From: Rotaria macrura
Lineage: Eukaryota > Rotifera > Eurotatoria > Philodinida > Philodinidae
Length of the DNA stretch: 64,000 nucleotides
NCBI GenBank assembly: GCA_900239685.1
Contig: OENT01000307.1
Location: 62,001 to 126,000, forward strand
Direction of reading: 5' to 3'
The notes beneath the pieces are model-generated. The model was given only the letters and a program-made list of their open reading frames with translations, was not told the DNA's origin and did no database searches. Position 1 is the first letter of the stretch, and each line of letters starts with the position of its first letter. Below are positions 62,053 through 64,000 of this stretch, piece after piece. A program made the translations under genes and the position numbers.

Positions 62053-63774
62053 TTAGGATCGATTATTCGTATTAAAAGGAACTTCATTAAGATTCATAAT
62101 AATTTCATCATCTTCATGCTCATGATGATTGAAATCATCAGTATTTTCAACTAAACTGTGTCCATCTAATGGTCTATAACGTTGTAATTTTGTAAACAGA
62201 TTCATTTTGCTTTTTCTATACAAATAAATCATTCCAAGTATGATACCAATTAGAATAGCAGTCGATGTTACATACAAAGACAGATGTTTAAAATCAAATT
62301 TATGATTTATTTTAATCCATTTAACTTTACTTCTTGATATATAACGACGTAGACACTTATCGAATTGTATTTGTTGACTTTTTTCTAATTGTGTATTTTT
62401 CATATAAGTACCATTTTGTTCGAACCATGTCATATAAGTTAATAGAAGATTATCATTGGGTGTTGATTGTGCACAACGTTCAATTAATTGTTGTGTACTA
62501 TTAATAATATAGAATAAATGTAATGACGATGTAAATATAAATTTTGCTTCAATATATTTCAACGGATTATTTGTTAAATCGATAATTTGTAGATTTGGTG
62601 ATTGAAATGCATATTTTTGTATAAGATTAATTTTATTCGATGATAAATTAATTGAATAAAGACTAAGAAATTTTCTATGAAATGTATTTGTTAATATTTG
62701 TCTAATTAAGTTTGATTTTAAATTAATCGTTCGTAAATATGGACTATTCAAAGTCGAAAGAAAACTTTCTAAATTTTCAATTAAATTCAATGATAAATCA
62801 ATTGTTTTTAAATATTTATGTTTTAATAATGAAAAATTTTCTATTAATTTTAATGAATTATTTGAACATTTTAATTGAATTAAATTTGAATAATCTTTAT
62901 TTAATTTTAAACTTTTCAATTGTTGATGTGAACAATCTAAATAAGATAGTTTTGATTGTTTTTCTAAATTCAGTTCAGTTAAGTAATTTAAACTAATGTC
63001 TAAACAATTTAAATCATCGAATTTTGATATATCTTGAATATCAAATGAATGAATGTTTGTTTTAGAAATATTTAACGATATATCTTTAGAAAAATCGATA
63101 TCAATTGAAAATTTTGTTATATTATGTGTTAGAATACCATAATTTTGACTGAAATCGACATTTGTTGTTAACTTAAATAAATATTCTAATTGAGTTTGTA
63201 AATCATATGTTTGATTTTGTATTGTTGAACATAAATTTAATGATTCATAAATATGATTTGAACGAAAAACTATTTTATCTAATTCAATTGGATTGTAAGC
63301 CAATGATATAGATGTTAATGTTGTAAATGTTTGAAAATTAATCGAATATATGTTATTATTTGATAAATCGAGTTGATTTAAACGTGGAAAACGTTCATTA
63401 GTAAACCATTCAGGTAAATATTCAATATTCAATTGACGTAAATACAAATCAGTCAATTGTTCACCATTTCGTTTATGAGTTATTGATATTTTGCATTTAA
63501 GTAAATGAGCAAGAAAATTTTCATTATCGTTTAATGTAGAATCCAATTGAACATAAGATAAATCTAATATTGCTATTGAATTGAATAGATCGAATAGACA
63601 ATTGCCTTCTATTTGTGTACTCATATTAAATCGAGAATATTGTAAATCAAGTTTACCAGTTATCATACGTACGCCGTCAAATAATCTACTTGAATGTGAA
63701 AATGTAGTTTGATCGTAGCGATTATGACGTAAAATAAGATCCCGTAATGTTAATGATATTGTATCTAAATTAAA
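62053..63774 (-). CDS. Type-I membrane leucine-rich-repeat protein, 5' end incomplete
   Basis: A long open frame on the minus strand, at least 537 residues from the first in-frame ATG (63666) and about 36 codons longer if an acceptor near 63775 is used. The upstream part still looks like leucine-rich repeat (LTLRDLILRHNRYD), so earlier exons probably lie towards or beyond the window edge. About a dozen degenerate repeats are visible, such as RLNQLDLSNNNIYSI, LNCLDISLNYLTEL, LYSINLSSNKINLI and LQIIDLTNNPLKYI, followed by a juxtamembrane region with Cys residues, one membrane helix (STAILIGIILGMIYLY), a basic stop-transfer patch and a short acidic tail. This is the plan of LRR adhesion or receptor proteins; no TIR, kinase or immunoglobulin domain is present in the tail. 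Binding partner unknown. Confidence 0.75.
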   Translation of the reverse strand, partial: FNLDTISLTLRDLILRHNRYDQTTFSHSSRLFDGVRMITGKLDLQYSRFNMSTQIEGNCLFDLFNSIAILDLSYVQLDSTLNDNENFLAHLLKCKISITHKRNGEQLTDLYLRQLNIEYLPEWFTNERFPRLNQLDLSNNNIYSINFQTFTTLTSISLAYNPIELDKIVFRSNHIYESLNLCSTIQNQTYDLQTQLEYLFKLTTNVDFSQNYGILTHNITKFSIDIDFSKDISLNISKTNIHSFDIQDISKFDDLNCLDISLNYLTELNLEKQSKLSYLDCSHQQLKSLKLNKDYSNLIQLKCSNNSLKLIENFSLLKHKYLKTIDLSLNLIENLESFLSTLNSPYLRTINLKSNLIRQILTNTFHRKFLSLYSINLSSNKINLIQKYAFQSPNLQIIDLTNNPLKYIEAKFIFTSSLHLFYIINSTQQLIERCAQSTPNDNLLLTYMTWFEQNGTYMKNTQLEKSQQIQFDKCLRRYISRSKVKWIKINHKFDFKHLSLYVTSTAILIGIILGMIYLYRKSKMNLFTKLQRYRPLDGHSLVENTDDFNHHEHEDDEIIMNLNEVPFNTNNRS

Positions 63775-64000
63775 CTTGATCCATAGGTTTATGAAGATAA
63801 AGAACGATTATTGAATATTTCTATCGGTAATGTAATGTTTTGAATTACATTAGAACGAATCTTTCATTTGCCTAGACACTTTGTTTCTATAGAATCTAGT
63901 AAGTTTTTGTTAATGGGTCTGAGTAATTTCAAAAATGAATTTGAGTTAGTAACTTAAGACTCACGAGATTTAATGATGAGAAACCAATATTTCCTAGAGA
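63775..64000. other. Right edge, probably intron of the LRR gene
   Basis: The minus-strand frame closes with a stop about 35 bases beyond 63774; no further exon is recognised before the window ends. Confidence 0.35.

Overview
This is nuclear DNA from a small-genome animal: AT-rich throughout, with compact protein-coding genes cut by many short GT-AG introns (mostly about 50-120 bases) and separated by long stretches with no genes. Intron style, base composition, low-complexity protein tracts and the abundance of small non-autonomous DNA transposons suggest a rotifer, most likely bdelloid. That placement is inference; no species-diagnostic marker such as a spliced leader was seen.

Left third (1-24 kb): mostly non-coding. 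It holds a two-exon gene for a small membrane protein of unknown role (minus, 785-1423), a multi-exon gene for a coiled-coil protein with a likely C-terminal membrane anchor (plus, 15024-18049), one terminal exon of an unrecognised membrane protein (minus, 21011-21276), and several weak exon-like islands. It also carries a cluster of short mobile elements: a 0.5-kb terminal-inverted-repeat element near 3 kb, a 0.9-kb inverted-repeat element near 6.3-7.2 kb interrupted by a 147-bp hAT-type MITE with a perfect 8-bp target duplication, and a 0.66-kb foldback element near 8.2-8.8 kb whose arms are arrays of an ATGTCC motif.

Middle (24-45 kb): four housekeeping genes, all on the plus strand and all with reading frames I could join exon by exon: STE24/ZMPSTE24 CAAX protease (480 codons), syntaxin-17 (289), alpha-tubulin (451) and RAB18 (205, containing a 7-base microexon). 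A roughly 1-kb near-palindromic element lies at 41.0-42.05 kb and an excellent 45-bp-arm hairpin follows syntaxin-17.

Right third (49-64 kb): a very long CASD1-like sialic-acid O-acetyltransferase homologue (1509 codons) whose luminal SGNH domain seems to have lost its catalytic Ser, Asp and His; a small LIAT1-like lysine-rich protein; an MFSD10-like transporter that stops after about eight helices; and, on the minus strand at the right edge, a type-I membrane leucine-rich-repeat protein that continues beyond the resolved exon.

The genes do not form a pathway. Common themes are endomembrane traffic and Golgi/ER membrane proteins (STX17, RAB18, CASD1, STE24), but this is probably chance neighbourhood. 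I found no rRNA, tRNA, CRISPR or clearly new multi-gene system. The most interesting points are the apparently catalytically dead CASD1 homologue, the RAB18 microexon, the truncated MFSD10 copy and the nested or foldback elements.
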